A stretch of 64,000 nucleotides of DNA from Motilimonas pumila (lineage in GTDB: Bacteria; Pseudomonadota; Gammaproteobacteria; Enterobacterales; CBDFNC01), in the NCBI RefSeq assembly GCF_003596335.1, contig NZ_QZCH01000007.1, positions 62,001 through 126,000 of the forward strand, read 5' to 3'. Under the pieces are notes generated by a model, which had not been told where the DNA came from, did not search any database, and was given only the letters and a program-made list of their open reading frames with translations. Positions 46,832 to 58,206 of this stretch are shown in pieces (the first letter of the stretch is position 1; each line of letters starts with the position of its first letter). The position numbers and the translations under genes were made by a program.

Positions 46832-46880
46832 TGGGGCACCCAACTGAACAAATAATAGATATATTAACAGGAGTTTATTG

Positions 46881-46952
46881 ATGTTTGGCTTAAATGTTAG
46901 CGCTACCAATCGAAATGTGGCGATTTTAATCGCATATTATCCTTGCTGCTAG
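46881..46952 (+). CDS. Possible 23-residue peptide gene with strong ribosome binding site
   Basis: The frame ATG to TAG encodes MFGLNVSATNRNVAILIAYY followed by PCC. AGGAG lies seven bases before the ATG, better than many real genes here. The ATG overlaps the stop of a longer upstream frame (TGATG). The peptide has a hydrophobic C-terminal half and ends in two cysteines. It could be a leader, a signalling or membrane peptide, or chance. It is divergent from the biosynthetic cluster. Confidence 0.3.
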   Translation: MFGLNVSATNRNVAILIAYYPCC

Positions 46953-47127
46953 AAAGGTTATTGGGTGCTCGATAACTTGAAGAATTGCGGAAAGATGAAT
47001 AAAACTCAGCATAAAAGTGGTGTAATTCATGATCGATCAAAAACTGTGCAAGGGCGAATGTGAACTTTATATTGTATTTTATGACTTAGTTCACTTTTCG
47101 CCGCCGTTATTAATCAGTTACGAGGCG

Positions 47128-48252
47128 TTAATCGAGAAAAAGGTAGCCTAAAGTAAACCAGGTAAGCAGGGTTTTAGCGTCATTGCTGGCTAAAATTTCA
47201 TCAATATCAGCCTGTTGCACTTCGGGGTTGCATAAATTCCGATAGTACTGAGATTGATTATTGCTTACATCGTATTGCTCACCCGCGACAAAAATACTGT
47301 TAGGACGCTGTGCTAAATATATGAATTTTAAGCCTGGCACTTTACGTACAATGGCGCCTTCAAGTAAAGCCGAATGAAGGGTGTCTGCGGTCATCTCTTG
47401 CGTTAATGGCAATATATCCAGCTCGTGATTCGAACTTGAAAAGTGCTGTCCGAAGAAGGGCAGTATTACTTCAGGTTGGTTAATCAGGCTTTGTAATAAT
47501 GTGCTGAGTTTATCGCTTTCATGGCGGCTTATTTCACCGTATAGATTGGCTTGCGTTAATTCCGGATCGCTATAGCGTTGCCAGCAAGCTTCTTGTTGCA
47601 GCAGGTGATCAGTAAAGTCATTGAGCAGTTCTTTTTGATCCGGGGCACGAAAGCCGACGGAATAGTTTAAGGCGGCTTCAACAGCATAACCTTCATGGGG
47701 ACAACCCGGAGGGATATATAAGATATCACCCGGCTCCATCACCACATCAATACATGCTTCAAAAGGGCCACAGTGCTTCAATGCTTTGTCTGAGGTAAAT
47801 TCTGCGAGGTCCTGCTTTTCTCCTACCCGCCAATGTCGTTTACCCTGTCCTTGAATGATAAATACGCAGTATTGATCAATATGAGGCCCAACGCCGCCTT
47901 TGGGGGTTGAATAGCTGATCATTAAATCGTCGAAGCGCCAATTAGGAATAAAATGAAAGAGTTTCACTAAACTTGCGGAAGGCTCATGCCAATGATTAAC
48001 CGCTTGGTTGAGCAAGGTGGCACCGTCTTGAGCTAAGCGACTAAAGTCTTGAAATGGACCACATTCAGCTTGCCATTTACCGTCATTCAGCGAAACCAGC
48101 CGTGATTGCACTTCCGGCTCCATGGCTAAGCCGGCCATTTCTTCGGCCGAGATGGGGTCGACAAAATCAACGATGCCCTGTTTTACAAATAATGGCTTTT
48201 TCTGCCAGTACTGGCTGAGAAAGTGGTCGATATCAATATTTAACTTAGGCAC
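47128..48252 (-). CDS. roxA: Ribosomal protein uL16 arginine hydroxylase RoxA (JmjC type)
   Basis: A 2-oxoglutarate/Fe(II) oxygenase of 374 residues that hydroxylates an arginine of ribosomal protein L16; E. coli YcfD is the model, with almost the same length. The iron-binding HxD (GVGPHIDQYCVF) and the distal histidine (PPGCPHEGYAVE) are present, followed by the winged C-terminal region. The GTG at 48252 is preferred because AAGG lies seven bases upstream and the product starts MPKLNID; an ATG seven codons earlier is possible. It begins the block roxA-purB-hflD-mnmA-nudJ-rluE, conserved with E. coli, but a terminator separates it from purB. Confidence 0.94.
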   Translation of the reverse strand: MPKLNIDIDHFLSQYWQKKPLFVKQGIVDFVDPISAEEMAGLAMEPEVQSRLVSLNDGKWQAECGPFQDFSRLAQDGATLLNQAVNHWHEPSASLVKLFHFIPNWRFDDLMISYSTPKGGVGPHIDQYCVFIIQGQGKRHWRVGEKQDLAEFTSDKALKHCGPFEACIDVVMEPGDILYIPPGCPHEGYAVEAALNYSVGFRAPDQKELLNDFTDHLLQQEACWQRYSDPELTQANLYGEISRHESDKLSTLLQSLINQPEVILPFFGQHFSSSNHELDILPLTQEMTADTLHSALLEGAIVRKVPGLKFIYLAQRPNSIFVAGEQYDVSNNQSQYYRNLCNPEVQQADIDEILASNDAKTLLTWFTLGYLFLD

Positions 48253-48289
48253 TGTATTACCTTTTATACACAAACAAAAAATTTACCAA

Positions 48290-48317
48290 CAAAAAAGCCG
48301 CACCAAAGTGCGGCTTA
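48290..48317 (-). terminator. Terminator of purB transcript
   Basis: On the minus strand AAGCCGCA / TGCGGCTT with a CTTTGG loop is followed by TTTTTG. It lies 18 bases after the purB stop and before roxA. Confidence 0.9.
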
Positions 48318-48334
48318 TTCACTGCAGCTAGAGT

Positions 48335-49765
<1,431 letters not shown>

Positions 49766-50389
49766 TTACACCCTGGCTAAATTTAGTTTTGCTTGTTGTA
49801 CCATTTTCTTGCGCGAGAAAATGATATGGCGGCGTTTGCCACCTACTTGGCGCCACAACACACATGACCGAATGCCGGCCAGCAGTAGGGCGCGTATTTT
49901 ATATTGCGCACTGGTTTGTTGCAAAATTTCTGGCTTGCCAGAAACTTGGATTCTTGGGCCGAGTGGGCTGATGATGTCGCTGTAGACACTCGCTAGGTTC
50001 GCTATCACTTGTTCATCTTCAATGTTGAAGTGGGCTAACTGTCGTTTGACTTGTGTGATGCGTTCAGCCAGTAGATTCATTTGGTCGCCGCGTTTGGCCA
50101 ATTTTTTTTCAAGGGCTAATAAGCCAATGACGTAACGGGTGATCATAATATGGCGTTGGTTATTTTGGTTCTCTAATTGATCCACTAAGACTTCAAAGCC
50201 AAGCTTGAGGTCCGCCATCGAGCCATACACGGCTAACGTAGAGTTAGGGTCGGTTGCCATTAATGAGTTTAAGCAACTCTTCATGGCATCGGGTTTACAT
50301 TGGCCCGTGCGTGCCACTTCTTCAACTAAAGCCGCTGCTTGCCAAATGCCAGCAAAGGCGAGGGTACGATCTTGCAAATCTTGACTCAT
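49766..50389 (-). CDS. hflD: High frequency lysogenization protein HflD homologue
   Basis: A 207-residue helical, membrane-associated protein that aligns throughout with E. coli HflD (YcfC). Matching segments are LAFAGIWQAAALVEEVA, LEKKLAKRGDQMNLLAERI, the invariant SDIISPLGPRIQVSG and LLAGIRSCVLWRQVGG. In E. coli HflD binds phage lambda CII; its housekeeping role is unclear. It lies three bases after mnmA and 63 bases before purB, the same order as in E. coli, so it is almost certainly cotranscribed. Confidence 0.95.
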   Translation of the reverse strand: MSQDLQDRTLAFAGIWQAAALVEEVARTGQCKPDAMKSCLNSLMATDPNSTLAVYGSMADLKLGFEVLVDQLENQNNQRHIMITRYVIGLLALEKKLAKRGDQMNLLAERITQVKRQLAHFNIEDEQVIANLASVYSDIISPLGPRIQVSGKPEILQQTSAQYKIRALLLAGIRSCVLWRQVGGKRRHIIFSRKKMVQQAKLNLARV

Positions 50390-50392
50390 AGT

Positions 50393-51502
50393 TTACCTCG
50401 CTTCGCGGTATTGTTGATCGATGACAGCGCCGCCTAAACAGACCTCATCTAAGTAAAATACAGCGGACTGACCAGGAGTGACGGCTTTTTCCGGCTCGGC
50501 AAAAGTCACTGATAAACTGTCTTCGCCCGAGGGTGTTACTGTACATGCAACATCTTTAGAGCGGTAACGTGTTTTCACGGTGCATTGCAAAGGCTCGGTC
50601 AAGGGCTCTCGGGACACCCAATGCACTTGGGTTGCGTCAAAGCCGTAGGAAAATAACGCGGGGTGATTCGCCCCTTGGCCAACAATTAATACGTTGCGTT
50701 TCAAATCTTTTTCAACCACATACCAAGGTTCGCCACTGCCATCTTGCATGCCACCAATGTGCAGGCCTTTACGCTGACCTAGGGTGTGATACATCAAGCC
50801 CTGGTGCTCGCCAATCACTTCACCTTCGGAAGTTTCAATACTGCCTGGCTGGGCAGGTAAGTACTGTTGTAAAAAGTCGGTAAATTTACGCTCACCGATA
50901 AAGCAAATGCCCGTACTGTCTTTTTTATTGGCGGTGACCAAGTCTTGTTGTTCAGCAATGGCACGCACTTGAGGTTTTTCAATACCGCCGACAGGAAACA
51001 AGGTTTTACCTACTTGCTCATGACTCAAGGTATACAAAAAATAGCTTTGGTCTTTGTTTTGATCCAATCCTCGAAGCATTTGCCATTTGCCGTCCACTTG
51101 GCGGTTTTGCACATAGTGGCCCATGGCAATGAAATCTGCGCCGAGCTCTTCAGCGGTAAAGTCTAAAAAAGCTTTAAACTTGATTTCTTTATTGCACAGA
51201 ATGTCCGGGTTGGGCGTGCGGCCGGCTTTGTACTCTTCGAGAAAGTGCTCAAACACGTTATCCCAATATTCAGCGGCGAAGTTGATGGTATGCAAATGAA
51301 TGCCAAGTTTGTCACAGACGTCTTGGGCATCTTTTAAATCTTCAGCGGCAGCGCAGTATTCGTCGTTGTCGTCTTCTTCCCAGTTTTTCATGAACAAGCC
51401 TTCAACTTGATAGCCTTGTTGCAATAATAAATATGCGGACACCGAGGAGTCGACGCCACCTGACATACCAACGATGACTTTAGTTTGACTGTTGTCTTTC
51501 AT
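50393..51502 (-). CDS. mnmA: tRNA-specific 2-thiouridylase MnmA
   Basis: MnmA inserts sulfur at position 2 of the wobble uridine (U34) of tRNAs for Lys, Glu and Gln, with ATP activation and persulfide delivered by the TusE relay. The PP-loop (GMSGGVDSS) is at the N-terminus. The two catalytic cysteines are in [12 protein letters not shown] and [12 protein letters not shown]. The length of 369 residues is normal. It heads the mnmA-hflD(-purB) run, with nudJ upstream after a 103-base gap. Confidence 0.97.
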   Translation of the reverse strand: MKDNSQTKVIVGMSGGVDSSVSAYLLLQQGYQVEGLFMKNWEEDDNDEYCAAAEDLKDAQDVCDKLGIHLHTINFAAEYWDNVFEHFLEEYKAGRTPNPDILCNKEIKFKAFLDFTAEELGADFIAMGHYVQNRQVDGKWQMLRGLDQNKDQSYFLYTLSHEQVGKTLFPVGGIEKPQVRAIAEQQDLVTANKKDSTGICFIGERKFTDFLQQYLPAQPGSIETSEGEVIGEHQGLMYHTLGQRKGLHIGGMQDGSGEPWYVVEKDLKRNVLIVGQGANHPALFSYGFDATQVHWVSREPLTEPLQCTVKTRYRSKDVACTVTPSGEDSLSVTFAEPEKAVTPGQSAVFYLDEVCLGGAVIDQQYREAR

Positions 51503-51605
51503 AGCAACCTATAAATCCTGGGAAAAAACGGCGTGATTCTAACAAATATTTAGCGCCTAAGACAGCTTTGTGATCCAGTCGAGGTTATTTAACGCCGGTG
51601 CACTT

Positions 51606-52064
51606 TTAAACATTGCCATCTGGGTAGTATTTAAGCATTTCCATTGGTGCACGCTTGCCTTGTTCAAAGTCTTCGATCACTTCCAATACTAGGGCACTGC
51701 GCAGCTGGGTATGGCGCTCTTTTAATTGCTCTAAAGACAACCAGTGGCAGTTAATAATATCGTGATCTTGGGGCTTACAAGGGGGAGGCGCCGAGGTGAA
51801 CTCATAACAATAGCAAAAGCGTAAGTAGGTGATGTGATTGTGCGGGCTGGTGAAAAGATAACAGCCGACCAAACCTTGAGGTTCGAGGGCCAAGCCTGTT
51901 TCTTCTAACACTTCGCGGCTAACAGCCTGATTCAACGATTCATTTGCTTCTAAATGCCCGGCGGGCTGGTTCAACACCACTCGACCTGCGTCGTGCTCTT
52001 CGACAAATAAGTACTTCTGCTTATATTTGATGATACAAGCGACGGTAACGTGGGGGGCGAACAT
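51606..52064 (-). CDS. nudJ: Nudix hydrolase NudJ
   Basis: A 152-residue Nudix phosphatase; in E. coli NudJ releases phosphate from HMP-PP (a thiamine intermediate) and from nucleoside diphosphates and triphosphates. The Nudix box GHLEANESLNQAVSREVLEE fits G-x5-E-x7-REUxEE. The start MFAPHVTVACIIKYKQKYL matches the family. The gene starts one base after the rluE stop and is thus in one operon with it, as in E. coli. Confidence 0.93.
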   Translation of the reverse strand: MFAPHVTVACIIKYKQKYLFVEEHDAGRVVLNQPAGHLEANESLNQAVSREVLEETGLALEPQGLVGCYLFTSPHNHITYLRFCYCYEFTSAPPPCKPQDHDIINCHWLSLEQLKERHTQLRSALVLEVIEDFEQGKRAPMEMLKYYPDGNV

Positions 52065-52065
52065 G

Positions 52066-52680
52066 TTAATTTATCTCCTGATAGTGACCATTTTCAATGC
52101 CGTCAATGGTCCAATTGCCAATGCGATAGCGAATTAGACGTAAGGTAGGAAACCCTATGTGAGCCGTCATGCGTCGAACTTGGCGGTTTCGTCCTTCGCG
52201 AATAGTGATACTCAGCCAAGTTGTCGGGATGGATTTTCGCTCGCGAATTGGCGGCACTCTCGGCCATACCGTTGGCGCATTCATCACCTCAACTTTGGCT
52301 GGTAGTGTTAGGCCATCTTTTAACTCAACGCCACGTCGTAGCGCGTCTAAATCAAGCTCACTGGGCGCGCCTTCCACTTGTACCCAATAGGTTTTGCTGG
52401 TTTTAGCACTGGGTTGAGTGATTTTTGCTTGCAGCTTACCGTCGTTGGTTAGCAGTAATAAGCCTTCTGAATCGCGGTCAAGTCGGCCGGCGGCATAAAC
52501 CCCTGGCACTTTAATGTAGTCCTTTAAGGTCGCGCGGTTATTATCGTCGGTGAATTGGCTTAATACGTCAAAAGGTTTATTGAATAAGATGACTTTGCGC
52601 GCTGCTGGGACCGTTTTAGATCCAGTCGGTTTTCTGACTGGGCGCGATTTTTGGGGCCTAGGATGGTATGGCTTGGGCAT
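52066..52680 (-). CDS. rluE: 23S rRNA pseudouridine synthase RluE
   Basis: RluE converts U2457 of 23S rRNA to pseudouridine. The catalytic aspartate is in [13 protein letters not shown], and the RNA-binding C-terminal motif [20 protein letters not shown] is present. The N-terminal 28 residues are basic and proline-rich, a usual extension. The length of 204 residues is close to E. coli RluE. It is the first gene of rluE-nudJ. Confidence 0.95.
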   Translation of the reverse strand: MPKPYHPRPQKSRPVRKPTGSKTVPAARKVILFNKPFDVLSQFTDDNNRATLKDYIKVPGVYAAGRLDRDSEGLLLLTNDGKLQAKITQPSAKTSKTYWVQVEGAPSELDLDALRRGVELKDGLTLPAKVEVMNAPTVWPRVPPIRERKSIPTTWLSITIREGRNRQVRRMTAHIGFPTLRLIRYRIGNWTIDGIENGHYQEIN

Positions 52681-52835
52681 GAAGCAAAGTATTGGTTTAA
52701 GTACAGTGGCACGAGTATATCAAAGGCAGCTTAAAATGACCGGATAAGTTTACATCGATAACCGTTTAACATTGCCGGGTAAGCGGGATAACAGCGGGGA
52801 AGAGAAAAACGCAGATTTTCAACGTCAGATTGGTT

Positions 52836-52868
52836 AAACTAAAAAGCAGGCTAAGCCTGCTTTTTTAG
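52836..52868. terminator. Bidirectional terminator downstream of cspD
   Basis: AAAAAGCAGG / CCTGCTTTTTT hairpin with a CTAAG loop, 9 bases from the cspD stop. On the plus strand no gene needs it, so it mainly ends cspD. Confidence 0.9.
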
Positions 52869-52876
52869 TTCTCAGG

Positions 52877-53089
52877 TTATTTTTGCTCTACTGGGCAAAT
52901 TTCCGTTGCGTGAGAGCCTTTTGGTCCGGCGTGAGTTTCAAACTGAACTTGTTGGCCCGCCTTTAATGTGCGGTAGCCTTCCATTTGTATCGTTGAGTAA
53001 TGTGCAAAAATATCTTCACCACCTTCTTCTGCACAAATGAAACCAAAACCTTTCGCGTTGTTGAACCATTTAACCGTACCGGTTGCCAT
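52877..53089 (-). CDS. cspD: Cold shock-like protein CspD
   Basis: A 70-residue single-stranded nucleic acid binding protein of OB fold. The RNP1 motif (KGFGFI) and RNP2-like motif (DIFAHYST) are present. Its place divergent from clpS-clpA is the same as E. coli cspD, where the protein inhibits replication in stationary phase. That context supports CspD rather than a cold-inducible CspA. GG-rich spacing before the ATG is weak (AAAGGATGCAGAAGT). Confidence 0.93.
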   Translation of the reverse strand: MATGTVKWFNNAKGFGFICAEEGGEDIFAHYSTIQMEGYRTLKAGQQVQFETHAGPKGSHATEICPVEQK

Positions 53090-53307
53090 ACTTCTGCATC
53101 CTTTTTATTGTAGAAATGAACTAAAAATTGTATGCCTTATTGCGTGTAAGCATTTACATGATGATTGTTGATATCATCAAGATATCAATTTAGTAAAAAA
53201 AATAGCATAGTCAAGACAGTGAAATTAACTTAATGATGTGTTTGTGATGTTAATCTAAAGCAAAAAACATTTTCGCGATCAGTAAACAGAGATACTAGTA
53301 TTTTATT

Positions 53308-53625
53308 ATGAGCAAGTTTCAGGAACCCGAACACGACAGTCAGGTCGCTGACGAAGTAAGAACCAAATTACAACCGCCATCGTTATATAAAGTAATACTG
53401 CTGAATGATGATTACACGCCGATGGATTTTGTGATAGAAGTGTTACAGAAGTTTTTCAATCTTGATATTGATAGTGCCACTCAAATCATGATGAATGTTC
53501 ATTACCAAGGAAAAGGCGTTTGTGGTATTTACACTGCTGAGATAGCAGAAACAAAAGTAGTGCAAGTCAATAATTTTGCTCGTGAAAGCGAGCATCCTTT
53601 AATGTGCACTATGGAACAGGATTAA
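53308..53625 (+). CDS. clpS: ClpS adaptor for N-degron substrates
   Basis: ClpS binds proteins with destabilising N-terminal residues (Leu, Phe, Tyr, Trp) and hands them to ClpAP. The 105-residue product has a flexible N-terminal tail and the core motif [18 protein letters not shown], followed by [20 protein letters not shown]. The length is one residue from E. coli. clpA follows after 41 bases on the same transcript. Confidence 0.97.
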   Translation: MSKFQEPEHDSQVADEVRTKLQPPSLYKVILLNDDYTPMDFVIEVLQKFFNLDIDSATQIMMNVHYQGKGVCGIYTAEIAETKVVQVNNFARESEHPLMCTMEQD

Positions 53626-53666
53626 GTCCTATTAGTCTTCTTGTGGTTTTTTAGGGAGAGTCGCTT

Positions 53667-55925
53667 ATGTTAAACAAAGAGCTAGAGCAAACACTCAACA
53701 ATGCTTTTAAGCAAGCGCGAGAGAATCGTCATGAGTTTATGACGGTGGAGCATTTACTACTCGCATTATTAGATAACCCATCGGCGCATGAAGCCTTCGC
53801 CGCCTGTAGCGCAGACACAGAAAAATTACGCAAAGAGATCAACGATTTTATAGACCAAACCACACCTCTTATTCCTGAGCATGATTTAGAGCGTGAAACG
53901 CAACCCACGCTGGGTTTTCAAAGGGTGTTACAGCGAGCGGTATTTCACGTGCAATCTTCAGGCAATACCGAAGTGTCAGGCGCAAACGTGTTGGTTGCCA
54001 TTTTCAGTGAGCAAGAGTCACAAGCTGTTTATTTTCTGAAAAAATCGGATATCTCTCGCCTCGATGTGGTGAACTTTTTATCCCACGGCATTCGCAAAGA
54101 TGAAGGCGAAGAGGGCCATCACCATGTTGAAAGCAACAATGTGGAAGAAACAGCTGAAGAAGGTGGGGTAAAACTTGAGAATTACGCAGCCAACCTGAAT
54201 GAGTTGGTGCTTGAAGGGCGTATTGATCCCCTGATTGGACGTGATAATGAGCTCAACCGCACAATACAGGTATTGTGTCGTCGTCGTAAAAATAACCCGT
54301 TGTTAGTGGGCGAGGCGGGCGTAGGTAAAACCGCCATCGCAGAAGGCTTGGCTTATCGCATTGTGCATAAAGAAGTGCCTGAAGTGATTGCAGACAGCAC
54401 CATTTACTCGTTGGACATGGGCGCGTTACTTGCCGGCACCAAGTACCGCGGCGACTTTGAAAAACGTTTTAAAAACTTACTCAAGCAAATTGAGAAAAAA
54501 GACAACGCCATTTTATTCATCGATGAGATTCATACCATCATTGGCGCAGGAGCTGCTTCCGGTGGCCAAATGGACGCTGCGAATCTGATTAAACCCCTAC
54601 TCAGCAATGGCTTGTTGCGCTGTATTGGTTCAACCACTTACCAAGAATTTTCACAAATTTTTGAAAAAGACCGCGCCTTAGCCAGACGTTTCCAAAAAGT
54701 GGATATCGTAGAGCCTTCTGTGGATGATACGACACGGATCTTGATGGGCCTTAAAGCCCGGTACGAAGAACATCACGATGTGCGTTATACGGCCAAAGCA
54801 ATGCGGGCAGCGGCGGAGTTAAGCGCAAAATATATCAATGAGCGCCATTTACCCGATAAAGCCATTGATGTCATTGACGAAGCAGGGGCGCAGGTCAGAT
54901 TACTGCCAGCCAGTCGTCGTAAAAAAACCATTGGCGTTAACGACATCGAAAACATCATTTCTAAGATTGCGCGTATTCCGGCTAAATCGGTCTCGGCTTC
55001 TGATAAAGACGTACTGAAAAACTTATCGCGGAATTTAAAAATGGTGGTGTTTGGCCAAGACAACGCCATCGAAGCATTGACAGACGCGATTCGGTTGAGT
55101 CGCTCTGGCTTAGGTCATGAAGCCAAGCCTGTCGGTTCGTTTTTGTTTGCGGGTCCCACAGGGGTTGGTAAAACGGAAGTCACCCAGCAAATTGCTAAAA
55201 TAATGGGTGTTGAGCTGATCCGGTTCGACATGTCTGAGTACATGGAGCGCCATGCTGTCTCTCGTTTGATTGGGGCGCCTCCTGGCTACGTTGGTTATGA
55301 CCAAGGGGGCTTATTAACAGATGCTGTGATCAAGCACCCCCACAGCGTGGTGCTGCTGGATGAAATAGAGAAAGCCCATAGCGACGTGTTCAATTTGTTG
55401 TTGCAGGTGATGGATCACGGCACGCTGACAGACAATAATGGCCGAAAAGCCGATTTCCGTAACGTAATTTTGGTGATGACGACCAACGCCGGCGTGCAAC
55501 ATACCACCAAGCAGAGCATTGGCTTTAAAGCACAAGACCAAAGCCATGACGCGTTGGAAGAAATCAACAGCGTATTCTCGCCAGAATTTAGGAACCGCCT
55601 CGATAATATTATTTGGTTTAACCACCTTGATATGGAAGTGATATATCAAGTGGTCGACAAATTTATCGTTGAGCTGCAAGCGCAGCTAGACAAAAAAGGT
55701 GTGTCGATGGTAGTGGACGATGCTGCCAGAGAGTGGCTAGCTCATAAAGGGTATGATAAAGCCATGGGCGCACGACCTATGTCTCGGGTGATCCAAGAGC
55801 AACTCAAAAAGCCATTGGCCAACGAAATTTTATTTGGCGACTTAGTGAGTGGTGGAGATGTCACGGTTAAGCTTAAGAAAGACAAGCTAACGTTTAAGTT
55901 TTCTAAAGTAGGGGAGCCAGCCTAA
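53667..55925 (+). CDS. clpA: ATP-dependent Clp protease ATPase subunit ClpA
   Basis: ClpA is the hexameric AAA+ unfoldase of ClpAP. In order: the N-terminal Clp domain (residues 1-145), AAA1 with Walker [10 protein letters not shown] and Walker B FIDEIH, then AAA2 with GPTGVGKTE and LLDEIEKAH. The final D2-small domain follows ([20 protein letters not shown]). The ClpP-binding loop falls within AAA2. The 752-residue length is close to E. coli (758). AGGGAG precedes the ATG. Confidence 0.98.
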   Translation: MLNKELEQTLNNAFKQARENRHEFMTVEHLLLALLDNPSAHEAFAACSADTEKLRKEINDFIDQTTPLIPEHDLERETQPTLGFQRVLQRAVFHVQSSGNTEVSGANVLVAIFSEQESQAVYFLKKSDISRLDVVNFLSHGIRKDEGEEGHHHVESNNVEETAEEGGVKLENYAANLNELVLEGRIDPLIGRDNELNRTIQVLCRRRKNNPLLVGEAGVGKTAIAEGLAYRIVHKEVPEVIADSTIYSLDMGALLAGTKYRGDFEKRFKNLLKQIEKKDNAILFIDEIHTIIGAGAASGGQMDAANLIKPLLSNGLLRCIGSTTYQEFSQIFEKDRALARRFQKVDIVEPSVDDTTRILMGLKARYEEHHDVRYTAKAMRAAAELSAKYINERHLPDKAIDVIDEAGAQVRLLPASRRKKTIGVNDIENIISKIARIPAKSVSASDKDVLKNLSRNLKMVVFGQDNAIEALTDAIRLSRSGLGHEAKPVGSFLFAGPTGVGKTEVTQQIAKIMGVELIRFDMSEYMERHAVSRLIGAPPGYVGYDQGGLLTDAVIKHPHSVVLLDEIEKAHSDVFNLLLQVMDHGTLTDNNGRKADFRNVILVMTTNAGVQHTTKQSIGFKAQDQSHDALEEINSVFSPEFRNRLDNIIWFNHLDMEVIYQVVDKFIVELQAQLDKKGVSMVVDDAAREWLAHKGYDKAMGARPMSRVIQEQLKKPLANEILFGDLVSGGDVTVKLKKDKLTFKFSKVGEPA

Positions 55926-55970
55926 CACCACTAAGGCTATCTCTGAGGGCTGTTAAGCGGCCACTAAGTC

Positions 55971-56001
55971 AAAAAAACCAGCGCATGCGCTGGTTTTTTT
56001 T
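55971..56001. terminator. Bidirectional terminator between clpA and infA
   Basis: A perfect 30-base palindrome (half: AAAAAAACCAGCGCA) with A and T runs at its ends. It serves clpA and infA, which converge. Confidence 0.93.
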
Positions 56002-56011
56002 GGCGAAGTGA

Positions 56012-57039
<1,028 letters not shown>

Positions 57040-57738
57040 TCCTTGGTGACCTCCTGCTGCTTTAATTGAGCCAACTGCTTAAGGAACTGCGGCCTGCTCA
57101 CGTCTTTTACGCCTAAAGTTTGCAAATGAGGGTTATCTAGCTGACAGTCAATCAGTTGCCCTCCATGACGGGAAAAGTGTTGGCACAGGCCAATGAACGC
57201 AAGCTTAGAGGCGTTAGTCTGGTGATGGAACATCGACTCGCCGCAGAACAGTTGCCCGACAGCAACGCCATATAGCCCGCCGACAAGTTGGTTTTGGTGC
57301 CAGCATTCAATGGAGTGAGCCATACCCGCATGGTGTAAGTCGATGTAGGCTTGGACCATTTGTGGCGTGATCCAAGTTCCTTCGCCTCGGCGCTGAGTAT
57401 GAGCGCATGCTTCTATTACTTGAGTAAAGTCAAGATTGACCGTGATAGCAACCTGTTGGCGCTTAATATGTTTTCGCATAGTACGGCCTACATGGACCCG
57501 CTCGGGCGCTATTATTGCGCGCTCACTCGGGCTCCACCACAGGATAGGTTGACTGGCGTCAAACCAAGGGAAAATGCCATTTTGATATGCTTGTTTGAGT
57601 CTTGAGACCGATAAATCGCCGCCAACGGCGAGCAAACCGTCAGGCTCTGCTAAGGCGTGTGCGGGGTGTGGAAAATCCTGGGCGTCATCGGTTAATTCGG
57701 TTATAAATAAAGACATGGCTTAAGTTTGAGGCAAGTAG

Positions 57739-58203
57739 ATGAAACTGATTTGGCTGCTAATTCCCATTATTGTAACCTGTTTTACCCCAGTGACTGCAAG
57801 TCCGTACCAGCGAAATGTGGCCAAGCCGGTGAACAAGGTTGCTTTCGCTAAAGTTGATAGTGTGCGCTACATCAATCAACAACAAATTCAACAATCACAG
57901 CATCAAGGTTGGAAAACATTATCAGGTGCCGCTATTGGTGGCTTGCTTGGTTATCAAATCGGGGATGGTACCGGGCAAATTGTGGCCACTGCCGTGGGCA
58001 CTTTATTGGGAGCGGGCTTGGCACAGCAATACCAGCAACCACAAGTGAAAGATGTACGCTTGGTTGAAATGTTATTAACGTTAGAGCAGGGCGGGTTGGT
58101 CAATGTGGTACAAGACTATGATGCCAATATGTTGTTTAAAGCTGGCGACGCCGTGCGCTTGTTATACTTTGACGACGGCGTGCGCGTGGATCTGGCGTAC
58201 TAA
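57739..58203 (+). CDS. Glycine-zipper 2TM (17 kDa antigen-like) envelope protein
   Basis: A 154-residue protein with an N-terminal signal peptide (MKLIWLLIPIIVTCFTPVTA). In the middle, residues 58-95 form a glycine zipper pair (GAAIGGLLGYQIGDGTGQ, then ATAVGTLLGAGLAQQY), typical of SlyB/Rickettsia 17 kDa-like outer membrane proteins. The C-terminal part is a small beta domain. There is no clear lipobox: the only early cysteine lies inside the hydrophobic core (VTCFTPV). The role is unknown, and related proteins bind LPS or stabilise the envelope. It ends three bases from the convergent GGDEF gene. Confidence 0.82.
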   Translation: MKLIWLLIPIIVTCFTPVTASPYQRNVAKPVNKVAFAKVDSVRYINQQQIQQSQHQGWKTLSGAAIGGLLGYQIGDGTGQIVATAVGTLLGAGLAQQYQQPQVKDVRLVEMLLTLEQGGLVNVVQDYDANMLFKAGDAVRLLYFDDGVRVDLAY

Positions 58204-58206
58204 GCG

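Larger units (their letters stand above)
46343..47127. other. Non-coding junction and regulatory stretch upstream of the cluster
   Basis: This AT-rich stretch of 785 bases separates the PKS start from the end of roxA and should contain the cluster promoter. It holds two palindromes and a possible 23-codon ORF, described separately. A 92-codon plus-strand frame (46603-46881) with two hydrophobic stretches ends in TGATG, overlapping that small ORF. It has no good ribosome binding site and no family resemblance, so I do not call it a gene. Confidence 0.6.

Noticed and set aside
46603..46881. 92-codon plus-strand ORF upstream of the cluster
   Set aside because: It has no good ribosome binding site, an odd composition with scattered cysteines and no family resemblance; it overlaps probable regulatory DNA.
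47080..47127. Terminator for roxA
   Set aside because: GTGAAC/GTTCAC pairs only with a loop of about 19 bases and no T run follows on the minus strand.
55314..55679. 121-codon antisense frame inside clpA
   Set aside because: clpA is fully intact and conserved on the other strand; the antisense frame is a codon-bias artefact.
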